A DNA stretch of 64,000 nt from Ruminiclostridium hungatei (GTDB taxonomy: Bacteria > Bacillota > Clostridia > Acetivibrionales > DSM-1351): the NCBI RefSeq assembly GCF_002051585.1, contig NZ_MZGX01000001.1:211357-275356 (forward strand), given 5' to 3'. The position numbers were made by a program, and so were the translations under genes. The notes under the pieces are model-generated. The model was not told the origin of the DNA, ran no database searches, and saw nothing but the letters and a program-made list of their open reading frames with translations. This document shows positions 50,501 through 61,800 of this stretch, one piece after another; the first letter of the stretch is position 1, and each line of letters begins with the position of its first letter.

Positions 50501-50795
50501 TGACTTTGCATTGCTGGCAGCAAATGTAAAGGATTTTTCCGGCCTGAAGTTTGTAGTGGAATATAACCCGGAGGAACTTGAAATACAGGATGTATGCGAT
50601 ATTACCACAGTGAAGGAAACCACTTCGGGAAGAATAGCCGGTACAAACCTGACTGTGACAATAACCACGGGAAGAATAGAGTTTACGGTAAATGAAAGTA
50701 TTCCCGCCGGAAGCACCTGGTCAGGTGAAATATCAACGGTGGTATTCAAGTCAAAAGCCACAGGAAAGGCTTACATTGACTACAATATAGAATAG
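47553..50795 (+). CDS. Secreted Fn3-repeat protein with cohesin-like C-terminus
   Basis: A 1080-residue protein starting MRKIFKAITFFLILVLMS at 47553 with GGGAGG ahead; the signal peptide ends near residue 40. Residues 40-190 are Tyr/Trp-rich (YSPWSEEVYTYKHWVISSLG) and unrecognised. Two Ig/Fn3-like segments follow (about 200-450), then six clear Fn3 repeats with YEIEADG and TYRIRA patterns. The last 110 residues (FVVEYNPEELEIQDVCDI, RIAGTNLTVTI) match the C-terminal module of the CBM3 protein, so the two proteins share a docking or fibre module. Confidence 0.85.
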   Translation: MRKIFKAITFFLILVLMSNMYISFDEKSVLNTIQYGEKVSAQSNKCYYDKYTVEYSPWSEEVYTYKHWVISSLGLNWGFTLHTGWAVWDGSQYVNNSPKQYNLTVYYDQYNDPLYARRIQVIYTGNYNNMMMWDMHEYSRSRSERKGSLVAANIIAVEGTYPDNGKAPDGYWYVKKGTNEIPELSAYYPIQNQTLSNEDTSIIPYMTVSDKFGDTLTCKYYIDSVEKESKQISNTATPQTVNFSAIDTEGLSDGVHTVTFEVIDGMSDPVIKTVSIIVDKTPPVLVAVSFTANDSDITISGSATDSATDAGALLYRYTAGSTVSGWVNNSSYSIEALSPDTEYSCKLEVKDQAGHVASKEQKVRTKAQTPIINTGSINKDSIELRFNDRNPETVKYQLMEGSRYVNESGEFTAYPVWLTAADKKIVVRGLEPNKGYSFKAKARNSEGLETELSTPQAVTTTAQAPGTISPEKGINFIKLSWEATAGATGYEVEADGRTINTGTETYYLHEGLEPETTHIYRVRIINAGGSSEWSSYTNCTTLPEPPETPEIKETNTARTAVTIAWDAVDKAESYEIEADGVIIAVGAVTEYTHEALQPDTVHTYRIRAVNAGGSSQWSNATEARTLPEPPDIPAGLAGNPARTEITLTWNRAARAEGYEIEADGTRIRLENITEYLHKELTANSTHTYRLRAWNRGGSGEWSEPLTVTTWPDLPVAPENIIATAEKDSITLTWYNVEWAESYDVQIDGKTTENVKGNTYTGKNLVPGSKHVYKLRAKNIGGSSPWSKAIELSTLPQEDESPSAPETAVLSDIVAVVTNKTIQIAWQAVETDAQYEIEVDGTVYDNGKETAYNHLGLKPSTFHTYRVRTGDKNGKGQWCAILSLSTLPNPPDAPKNINMAVTNTQIELRWDREEGTSYDVEVDGKIVDAGGAAEYIDENLAPGTSHTYRVRGRNMSGVTAWSDSVIKSTTSPSYVLSCTKGQSFDFALLAANVKDFSGLKFVVEYNPEELEIQDVCDITTVKETTSGRIAGTNLTVTITTGRIEFTVNESIPAGSTWSGEISTVVFKSKATGKAYIDYNIE

Positions 50796-50845
50796 TTGAC
50801 AAGTGCAGCTTTACCAAATGCAGCAACTGAGGGGGGACCTTTTTA

Positions 50846-51805
50846 ATGAATTCAAAAACCAGACAGTACAAATTTAAATTTATAGCTTTAATATTGGCGG
50901 CGGTTGTTTTAATAACTTCCGTACCGCTTGCATTCTGGGGCTTTGGGAAAAAAGATGCAAATGCAATGAATTCTGCAAGCCAGGAGGATAAAAGGATTGC
51001 AACCGAAATATCCAACGAGACCGGCTTCAGCGTAGAGGAGGTTTTCAACTACAAAATTGCCGGCCGCTCCTGGAGCCAGGTGCTGGACATATTGAGGACA
51101 ACCTCCCGCCTGACCGACGCAGGAGGGAAAAGCGACAAGAACAGCGTCTTGCTGAGCAACGGCTTGGACGATGAGTTTATATCCAAACTGAAAAAGGAGG
51201 GCTTTTCCCAGCAGCAGATAATAGATGCAAAAATGCTGGCAGAAAGAGTAGCCTTACAGCTTCAGGACATAGCCTCCTATAATGCCCGGACACAGGCAAA
51301 GCCGGCGGAAGCGCCAGGTGCAGACAATAATGAGAGCAATAAGGATAAAATTGAAGCTTATGCCGAACTGGCAAAAAAAATAGATTATAAAAATGCCATA
51401 TACTTTATGCTAAAGCTGAAAAGTGACTTTGGAAGCTATGAGAGCGCACTTGACGAATATTTGTGTTCCTTGCAGCTTGAGCTGGATATGGAGGAATACA
51501 TAAAAGACAAGAAGGCTTACCTGGATAAAAAAGAGGATAAGAGCCTGCTTTTAAATGGGAAGGAAATAATAACTCTCCGGAAAATTGAAGAAAAAAATAT
51601 AGAAATCCTTCAGAAGGATAATATGGAAGTCCAGAGTGAAATATTCCCGTCCCTGGATAAGAAGGCCGGTGAACAACATGCTGCACAGGACAGCCGCAAT
51701 CCATTGCCTGATGTTCCGCAGGCGGACGCCGGGGCTGTAAAACCCAAAAATCCCACTGCCGAAGTAATGGATGAAATAAACAAAATAAATCCGGTTGGGA
51801 AGTAA
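50846..51805 (+). CDS. Membrane-anchored helical protein A, unknown
   Basis: A 319-residue protein: anchor helix at 12-30 (FIALILAAVVLITSVPLAFWG), then an extracytoplasmic helical chain. The segment ISNETGFSVEEVFNYKIAGRSWSQVLD (about 55-80, in parts) resembles one in the next protein. A charged coiled coil (about 170-260) and a Pro-rich tail (DVPQADAGAVKPKNPTAEV) follow. It lies between the Fn3 proteins and RHS gene, separated from neighbours by 50 and 17 bases. A role in anchoring or exporting the large proteins is inferred only. Confidence 0.7.
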   Translation: MNSKTRQYKFKFIALILAAVVLITSVPLAFWGFGKKDANAMNSASQEDKRIATEISNETGFSVEEVFNYKIAGRSWSQVLDILRTTSRLTDAGGKSDKNSVLLSNGLDDEFISKLKKEGFSQQQIIDAKMLAERVALQLQDIASYNARTQAKPAEAPGADNNESNKDKIEAYAELAKKIDYKNAIYFMLKLKSDFGSYESALDEYLCSLQLELDMEEYIKDKKAYLDKKEDKSLLLNGKEIITLRKIEEKNIEILQKDNMEVQSEIFPSLDKKAGEQHAAQDSRNPLPDVPQADAGAVKPKNPTAEVMDEINKINPVGK

Positions 51806-51822
51806 ATACAAGGAGAGCTAAC

Positions 51823-52749
51823 ATGAAAAAATTGCGAAATTCAAAAATACTGGTGTTTATTATTATAGCTGCCCTACTGCTGCAAGCCGGGTATATTGGC
51901 TATTCCATGCTGGGAGAGAACCTGTTCGGCGGCAAAACCCCCATTTCAGAAAATGCTGCTCCGGATGCAAGAAACCAGATTTCAAATGAAGCCGGGGCCT
52001 CGGGAGTCGATAAAGCTTCTGGAGGTTACAGCAACTTGAAGGATGAAACAACTATAGAGATATCTCCCGACATACTGGCATTAATAAAAAAAGCTGACCC
52101 TGATAATTATTCAAAAAATATCGAAAATTATAAAACACTTTTAAAACAGTTGAATGTACATATAACCTTTAAAAATGAGATGGAAAGACTTGTGATAAGC
52201 AATTATAAGCTTCCCGACATACTTACAGCCTACGCCTTTCTCAATGACTGCTATGGCAGGATGACAGATATTGAGCCGCTGGTTAAGGCCAGGTCGGAAG
52301 GCGGGAAATGGCCTGATATTTTTAAAGAATACAACGTAAAAAATCCGGAATTTGTACCCAGTAATTTTGATTCGGAATATCTGGAAAAATTGCTTCAAAA
52401 CCCCGGATTGGATCAGGATGCGGTAATGATAGCGGACAGAATCAGTCAAAAAGCCAAGGTTAAATTTGCAGAGGTCATAAATAAAAAGCTTGAGGGTTCC
52501 ACATGGAGATTCATAAATGCACAATATGGAATTGTGAACGGACAGGAAAGCTCCCCTCATTTGTCTGTTACGGGAGACCAACTGGTTAAATATGCAAATA
52601 AATGGAAGCTCACGGAAAAACAGGTGATTGAAGGCATGACTATGGCAAACAAGCTTGGGAAAACCGAGGACTATATTCTTTCTCTTGTTAAGCAGGGTCA
52701 GACTAAAGAAGAAATTTATTCCTTTGCATACCAGGAAAAGTATTATTAA
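51823..52749 (+). CDS. Membrane-anchored helical protein B, unknown
   Basis: A 308-residue protein: anchor helix at 9-28 (ILVFIIIAALLLQAGYIGYS), a disordered linker to about residue 70, then repeated helical units each ending in a conserved Trp: GGKWPDIFKEYNV, and ISQKAKVKFAEVINKKLEGSTWRFINAQYGI. The latter aligns with helical protein A. A final unit (LTEKQVIEGMTMANKLGKTEDYILSLVKQG) resembles a degenerate copy. AAGGAGAGCTAAC precedes the start. Function unknown. Confidence 0.7.
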   Translation: MKKLRNSKILVFIIIAALLLQAGYIGYSMLGENLFGGKTPISENAAPDARNQISNEAGASGVDKASGGYSNLKDETTIEISPDILALIKKADPDNYSKNIENYKTLLKQLNVHITFKNEMERLVISNYKLPDILTAYAFLNDCYGRMTDIEPLVKARSEGGKWPDIFKEYNVKNPEFVPSNFDSEYLEKLLQNPGLDQDAVMIADRISQKAKVKFAEVINKKLEGSTWRFINAQYGIVNGQESSPHLSVTGDQLVKYANKWKLTEKQVIEGMTMANKLGKTEDYILSLVKQGQTKEEIYSFAYQEKYY

Positions 52750-52812
52750 TAAAAATATCCGGACTTTTTTCATATGGAAAAATAGGCAGTCCATTAATGA
52801 GGGGGCTTGAAT

Positions 52813-55800
52813 TTGAAAGCAAAGACTTTATATAGAGTATTAACCGTATCAACCATACTTGCAGCCACTTTAACATTATTTTCCCAGGCAATATTTGCCG
52901 CAACCCTTGAAGAACAGCTGAACAATCTCACAGGGCCAAAGCAGCAGTACAATACAATGCTTTCTCCCGCGTATTTGAGAAATAACACCTCAGAGGAAGC
53001 CATAAGCCCGCAAAGCGGTGATATATCCCTGGCTCAGACGGATTATGTCCTTCCCGGAGTCAATGGGCTGGATTTGGAAATAAAGAGAATATATAAAAGC
53101 GGCTCGGCAAATGTAAGGGAAATGAAAGCCGAATATATAAACGGAGTATGGGTTGACCAGGTTTATTCCGACAACACCACCAGCTCTTTTTATGAGGACA
53201 GGTACAATCTGGGAATAGGCATGAGATTTTCTTTTCCGGCCATGGAAATAAGGAAGAACCAGGACGGCACCAGCTATAAGTTCCTGCATACCGAGGCGGG
53301 AGATGTCTACAGGCTCAATGAGTCGGTTACTGATGACGGTGTTAAGGCATATATGCCGGATAATCAGACAATTAAGGACGTGGTAATAAACGAGACCGGT
53401 GAATTCAGCAACGGGCAGGCTGACGGCACCTCCTGTTATGTCATGTCAAATAAAACCGGCAAAAAGACATATTTTGCTGAAGATGGCAGAGTTCTCGGTA
53501 TTGTGGACAGGTACGGCAGCAAAATAACCTTTGAATACCTTACAAATACATACACGGTTGACGGAACCTCAAAAACCCGGAAATTGATTTCCAAAATAAC
53601 AGATACAGTCGGAAGGGAGGTTTCCATAGAGTACAAGCAGGATCAGAGCTTTACTGTGGGTCCTGTACAAAACAATACCTATACTGCCAATGACAGCTAC
53701 AAGGCATCACAGAACCCAAATACCACCGATTCGGGAGATTTGAAGGAGAAATTTCAGGTGGTAATAAACCTTCCCAATGGTCAGAAAATAATATATGACA
53801 AATCTGCAGTGCTGGTGAGCAGTTCAAAGCACGTTCTCAGAACCAGACTACAGAGGGTTTATGACATAGATGGGAAACCGAAATATCATTTCTGGTACGA
53901 TCAGCCTGAACTGGGCTTTACCTATACAAACGGCACAAGCTATTCGGCATATAACAGGTATGAAAACCTTACACAGATAGATTACTGCAAGACCAACAGG
54001 CTGGAGCGCTTCACCTACAGCTCCTATGCAAGGCAGCTTTCTGAAAAGGGCAGCATGCAGTACCGCAAGGTGTTCGAGAAAAAGGAGCTGGAGAAAACAG
54101 GTTTTGACTCCTCAAAGACCGGCTTTCTGGATGCCTTTATTTGCACTGTAAAGGACAGGGATACCTATAAATATACAAATGAAGCCGACGGCTTTGGCTA
54201 CAGCGGCTACGACTCAGACAATGATCAATATCTTGAGAATACCTACCGGTACTACACGGAAAAGACCGACTTTAAAAATACCGTAACCCAATATACCTTT
54301 AACGGAATCCATGAGCAGGTCAATACAGAGGAGCTGGGAGCTGACCACAGAAGTGTATCGGTAACGGAATATGATGAAATGAAATTTCCTATGAAAGTTG
54401 AGAAAAACGTTACCAGCATGGAAAATGGGCAGGTAAAGGGACAGCCCGTGAAAAGGCTTGAAAATTTCAGATATGACATGTATGGAAATATGACCAGCTA
54501 TACCGGGCCTGTTGCCCAGCGTGACGAAAAGGGCTATCCGGTTAACGATGAAAATACGGTCAATTACACCTATGACTATGACAAATACCATGTTCTGAGC
54601 TCCAAAACCTGGAGCCAGAGCAAGGGCGTAAAATCCCAGATAATATATACAGTTGATGACAGGGGAAATGTAATAAAGGAGCAGAGGGTACATTCCAATG
54701 ACAAAACCCAATGGCTTGTAACTGATTTTGAATATGACAGCTACGGAAACATGACCCGGAAAACAGTACACTCCCAGGGCAAGGATTTTATTACGAATTA
54801 TGAGTATGGCGTGGATGCGGACGGTGTTGACCAGAAGGGGGCATACCTCACCCGGCAATACAGCGTTGTAGAGGGGACTGGGGTTTCCAAAAGCTTTGCA
54901 TACGATTTCCACACCGGGAACCTGAAGGCGGAGCTTGACGGGAATTCCAACAGGTCAAGCTATGAATACGATGCCTTGAGCCGTATCCAAAAAATAACCT
55001 ATCCCGACAAAACTGTAAAGCAGTATACCTATAACGATTACAACAATAAGAACAGTGAAATTGAATATATTGATCCCTCTGGAACCAGGTTCAGGTATGA
55101 ATACGACATATCCGGGCTTCAGGTGGAGTACGGCGTGTTCAATCAGGGTTCATGGAAGCTGCTCCTTAAGGATGAATATGATTACCGGGGCAACAAGCTG
55201 AAGGAACTTGACGCCAACGGCAACAGTGCCAGGTTTGAATACGACAGTCAAAACCTGCTGATAAAAAAGGAATACTATGAGCAGGATACTGCCAAAAAAG
55301 AAGCTCTTACACTGGATTATACCTATGGACCGGATGCAAAGACCTATATGCTGGCGGTTATTACAGACGAAGACGGCTATGACAGGCGGCTCTATTATGA
55401 TGCCTTGAACAGGCTTATCAGATCCGAGGCTACTGCCGACAAGGAAAATTACCACGCCTCTGCCTATGTATATAACCTTGCCGGCGGCCTGGAAAGCGAA
55501 ACGGATGCCAGGGGGAACACCACAAGCTATACTTATGATGATCTGGGCAGACTGACAAAGAAAAAGGATGCCCTGAATAATGAAACCCTTTACACCCACA
55601 ACAGCCTGGACAAGGTTGAAGCAAAGGAGGAGCCGGGCGGCAGGATAGTTTCCTACAAATATGACACTGCGGGCAGGACAGTTGAAGAAAGGGTATTTGA
55701 AAAGACTGCTCCTGAAAATTATACCTATAAAAGCTATACCTATGACAATAACAGCAATGTGCTGTCAATTGAGCAGGGCAGGTCCCAGAGCGGAAAGGCG

Positions 55801-58800
55801 GAGGTCTCAGCCTTCGTTGAATATGTCTATGATTCCATGGACAGGCCTGTGGAGCAGTGGGGAAAAATTGATGAGGCCAGGAAGGCGCATGTCAGATATA
55901 CTTATGATGTCAGGGGCAATAAAGAGAGTGTGACCGAATATATTGATGAAGCCGGAACCAGCACAATCAGGCAGCTTTTTGACTATGACTTCGGTGACAG
56001 GGTTATACGGGAAGAGGCTGTAATGAATGTGGGCCCGGAGGAAAAGGGTCACTATATCAGAAGGTACGGCTATGATATGGCCGGAAACAAAACCCTGGAG
56101 GAGATATTCAACGGTACAGGCTATGACGGCACAACCATAAAGTACGATTATAGGAACAGACCGGTGGAGAAAAAGGAACCCTTTGAGACCGGCAAATACA
56201 AGACCACAAAATATTCCTACGACAAAAGAGGAAATCTGGCTTCTGAAAGCCTTGCCGTTTCAGGCGGGGAGAGAACCAGCCAGTACAGGTATGACGGTAT
56301 CGGAAAGCTTGTTGTAAAAATCGACCCAATGGGGGATATAAGCAAATATTCCTATGACCAAAACGGAAATCTTGTGAAGGAGGCAGATCCCAGGTATTCC
56401 TCACAGGCCTTTGACACTGCACCGGGCATTGAGTATGAATATGATGCCCTGAACAGACTGGTAAGGACGTCCGTATATGACGGAGGCACCAGGACTGTAA
56501 CAGGCTATAAGGAATACGACGGGCGGGGAAATGTCATTAAGACCACTGACGGAGAGGGCTATAACCGGGAGAACCCTTCGGCCTCCTATGGAGAGCTATC
56601 CCAATATGACTACAACAATAATGTCATATTGCACACCTCTGCCCAGACGGCATATGACAATGAAAAGCAGGGAAAAAACAACTATTCAAAAAAGTATACC
56701 TATGACGGTTCGGGCAGAATGCTCACCGAGACGGATGCCTATGGAAATACTACCGGATATGCGTATTACCTCAGCGGACTTCTGAAGCAGACAACCTATG
56801 CTGACGGAGCCACAGAGAGCTTTGAATACGACCTGACGGGAAAGCAGCTTTCTGTCAAAACAGATAAGGCGGGCAACAAGACAATTGCATATTCTAATCT
56901 GTTTGGGAAGCCCTACGGAGTGGAATACCCGGATGCTGCAGTTGAAAACATGGAATATTCCCCAAGGGGAGAGCTGGTAAAAAGCGTTGATAAGGCAGGA
57001 AATGCCCATTATTTTACATACAATCCCGGGGGAAATCTCACAGACACAAAGGAATATGTGGGTTCGGATGTTTCCTTTGACTATTACAGGCATCTGGTTA
57101 CAGATTATGATGAGACAGGCAGGGCCACAAGTACCGAGACCTTCGAATACAAAACGGCAAAGGGAACTCTGAACCAGGGACAGGACAGATCCTCCGGTGA
57201 CAGGGTAACGTATGCCTATGATAAAAACGGAAAAATAATACGGACAGAGGGTCCTGACGGACGTGAAACCATTAATGAATATGACAAAACAGGAAATTTG
57301 CTTGTTAAAAAGCAAAAAATAGATGAAGAGGCCTATGAGATAACCAGGTATAAATATGATATGCAGTCACGGCTGACAGAAGAGTCCTTGCTGGTGGATA
57401 CCTCCGATTTGGAGCCAAATTCCATGAGGAATGTTGAGTTTGACACTGAATATTCTTCAAGGGTAAAGGCCAAGACCGGCTATACCTACTACAAAAACGG
57501 GCAGTTGAAAACCCGGCAGGATGCAAACGGGAATTCCAGTATTGTGGAATACAATCTTGACAGGCAGCCCATAAGGAAAACAGACGCGCCAGGCAACTCT
57601 GTCACCTATATTTATGACCTGAGGGGCAGCCTTTTGGAGGAAAGGAATGCCAAAGGCATATCCACCTTTTATGACTATGACGCAATGAACAGGCTCATAA
57701 GAAAGAAGGCTCCGGCTGCCGGAGAGGGCACCGCAACCACAAGATATATCTATGATGTTATGGGAAATCTGAAAAAGCAGATAGAACCCAACAGCTATGA
57801 GGCCGCAAAAGATACTCCCGAGCTGGCTGAAACCATGGAAGGCAGGGCATATACCTACGACAGCATGAGCAGGCTGCTTACCACACTGCTGCCCGGAGGA
57901 AGCATAGTTGAATACCTGAAATATGACGCCCTTGGAAATGTTGTAAAAAGAGTTGACGGGCTCAGGTTCAACGGCAGTATTGAGACCTCTCCCGGTACGG
58001 TATACCGGTACAACGCCGCCGGGAAGCTCATAAAAACCACTGATGCGCTGGGCAGCAGCAAAAGCTATGAGTATGATATCCTTGGCAATCTCACAAGGGC
58101 GACCGACCAGAGGAATAACTCCACGGCCTATACCTACAATGCGGATGGGACTCTCTCCGGCGTACACTATGCCGATGGCGGGGAAATTGCATATACCTAT
58201 GACCTTCTGGGGAGAATGCTGTCCCAGAGGAATCAGCTTGGAAACATCACAAAATACGGCTATAACAGCTTCGGAGGCAAGAAGTCTGAAACGGATGCCT
58301 ATGGCTATTCACTGGAATACAGGACCGACCTGAAGGGAAATGTGGTTACAGCCAAGGATAAGGCGGGGAGCATTACCTATGTAACCTATGATGTGCTGGA
58401 CAGACCCGTAAGGAAGAGAATACCCCTGGAAAAGGACGGCAGCGGAAATATACAGTATGCCGTTGAAAGCTATACCTATGACCAGCTGGGAAATATATTG
58501 ACTAAAACCTATACCGGCACAAAGGACAAGCTGTCCTCAAGAACCGAAAGCTATACATATTATGACAACGGCCTCACAAATACCGTATCAAATACGGGAG
58601 GCGCTTTTGCCAGAAGCCATTACGACAAGAATGGAAATGTTATAAAAACCGAAAGCCTAAGGGCGGAAGGCGTATATGACATACGGAAATTTGAGTATGA
58701 TGCCCTGAACAGGCTGTTAAAGGACATCCGGCTGGCAGATGCAGAGGATATATACGAGGCTTCAAGGCTGCCAAATATTGAGGCTTTAAAGGATCCGGAA

Positions 58801-61800
58801 TATGCAGATAAGCTCAGGCTTGTCACCCAGTATGAATACGATATGCTGGGGAATAAAATCAAGGTATACAGCCCACAGGCCTTTGCTTTCGGTGAAGAGG
58901 ATATTGCCGGCATGGCCGCCTATACCACCGCATATGCCTATGATGCCTTAAGCAGGCTGGAAAGGGTGTCCTGGCAGCAGGAGGGCAGAGAGGTGTCCAC
59001 CCGCTACAGCTATGACAGAGCAGGAAACAGGATAGCTGAGACAGACGGGAGGGGCTTTACGGCAAAGAGCACCTATGACGCCCTAAACAGACTGGAGACC
59101 CTGACGGACCCCGAGGGAAATACTATGACCTATACCTATGACCTGGCAGGGAACAAGCTTTCGGAGAAAAATGCAAAGGGCGATACCGTGTCCTATGCCT
59201 ATGACAGGCTGAACAGGCTGAAAACCGTCACCGACGCCTATGACCGGGTGGTAAGCGGCAGGGTATACGATGCAAACGGCAATGTGACAAAGGAGACAGA
59301 TGCACAAGGGTACAGCTCAGGCGGTGACGATACGGCAAGATACGGCACCGTATATACCTATGACCTGGCAGGACGGCTGACCTCAAAGACCACACCGGAG
59401 GCCGCTGCCCAGGGAAAAACAAGTGCAAAATATGAATACAATCAATACGGAGAATTGACAAGGCAGACAGATGCCCTTGGAAACTCCACCGCATACGAAT
59501 ACAATACAGGAGGGTATCTGGCAAAGGTGACGGATGCCCTGGGAGCAGCGGTAAAATACGGCTATGACAAGCTGGGAAACAAGCTGTCCATGACTGACGG
59601 AAGGGGCAAGCTTACCCGCTATGCCTATACGGCTCTTGGAGCCTTGAAGAGTGTTACAAATGCAGAGAATAAGGCTCAAACCTACAGGTATGACCTGGGT
59701 GGAAACCTGGCCTTGATAACCGACAAAAATGGAAACAATACGGTATATACCTATGACAGCACAGGAAACCTGCTGGAAAGAAGAGTAAAGGAAACTGGGG
59801 ACCGCATAGGCTATACCTACGACGAAGCAGGAAACCGCACCTCCATGACGGATGACAGCGGCAAGAGCACCTACAGCTATGACAAAAACGGCAGGCTCCT
59901 TGAGATAAGGAAGGGAGCGGCTGTACAGCTGAGCTATGAGTACGACCGGGCAGGAAATATATCCAGGGTGACCGATTTAAAGGGCAGAGCAGTCAGCTAC
60001 AGCTATGACAGGTCCAACCGTCTGGAAACAGTTGCCTCCAATGGAAAGACGACTTCCTATGCCTATGATGAAAACGGCAGGAGGACAGCCGTAGCCTATT
60101 CAGGCGGGGTCACAGAGGTCTACTCCTATGACAGGGACAATCAGCTGGTAAGGCTAGTGAACAAAAAGCCCAACGGTGCAGTGCTGTCGGAGTACAGCTA
60201 CACATATGATTTGGCAGGAAGACAGACCGCCAAAACAGACAGCTTCGGAACCACGGAATACACCTATGACAAGGCGGGAAGGGTGCTCAGGGCAGCAGCC
60301 CCGGGAAAGCTGACGGTATATGCCTACGACAGTGCCGGAAACAGGGTGTCCCAGAACGAAACCTATACCTCCCAGCAGACAAGCGGCTATGTTGACGGGG
60401 GAACGGGAAAAGACATACAATATATATTAAAGAAAAGCGACTATGCCTATTCCTCAGCAAACCTTCTACTGAGACTGACTGAAAGGCTGCTGGACTCAGA
60501 GGGCAGGGAGCTGGCACGAAAGCTGACCAAGTATGCATATGACGACAACGGAAACCAGCTCAGGCAAAGCGTGAGCCATATACTGCCCGACAGCACCAAG
60601 CTGCGCCCCTCCACCAAGGGAACAGCTTACGGTGACGAGCTGGAAGGCGAGATAGACAGCCTCATAGAAAAGACCAGCTATACCTACGACGGCTTTAACA
60701 GGCTGACAGACACGGAAACCATAAAGGCCGGAGAGAGAACTGCGGCGGAATACACCTATGACGGTGACGACCTGAGAGTGAGCAAGACAGTAAGGAAATC
60801 CGGCAGCGGCTACAAGGCAGAAGTGACAAACTACCTTTACGACAGGCAGAATGTAATACTGGAAACTGATGCAGAGGGCAGCACAAGAGCCAGTTATGTA
60901 AAGGGAATAAACTACATATCAAAAACAGATGGAACAGGCAAGGACAGCTACTACCTTTTCAACGGCCACGGAGATGTGGTGCAGACAGTGGATGCGGCAG
61001 GAAACACCCAGAACCAGTACGAATATGACATATGGGGAAATCCTGTGCTGACAATAGAGGCTTCTGAAAACGCCATCCGCTACGCAGGGGAATTCCTGGA
61101 TTCCGAAACAGGACTCTATTATCTCAGAGCAAGATTCTATGCCCCCTACCTGGGACGCTTTACCACAGAGGACAGCTATTGGGGCGAGGATGAAAACCCC
61201 CTCAGTTTGAACCTGTACACCTATTGTGCCAACGACCCGGTAAGGTATGTGGACCCAAGCGGGCATGTGTGGATGTACAATGCGGGAGGAAGGCTTCAGG
61301 ATATAGAGCAAAAAGACGTTAGCGGTGCAACACAGGTAGGCTATTCTTTAGCCAAAGATGTGACAATGTATAATTCAGGAGGACTTTCCTCCCAGGTAGC
61401 TGTTAACGACATCAGCAGAGCGGAGCAGGTGGGCTTTGTACTTCCCCAGCTTATATATAACAGCACAGACACGGTAAATGTCAGCTCCGGGGTGGTTATA
61501 AACTACTCAAACATTCAGAACATGAACATAGCTGCAAACGCACAAGTGTTTGTAGAAAACAGAGGCTTTATAGATACCCTGTTTTCTGATAAAGGAAGCA
61601 GCATGACGCTGGACAACTACGGGAAGGTAAGGGCTGTCAATATTGCAGAACGTGCTGTAGCAAATATATTTAACTATAACCAGGAAAAAGACCCTGAAAC
61701 CAATGAGTACATAAAGAGCATTGAGGTAATAACGGGAGGCTTGAAAAGCAGCATCAACCTGTTTAATTATGGCGGTGTGGGGGAGATACATACCGGGGAT

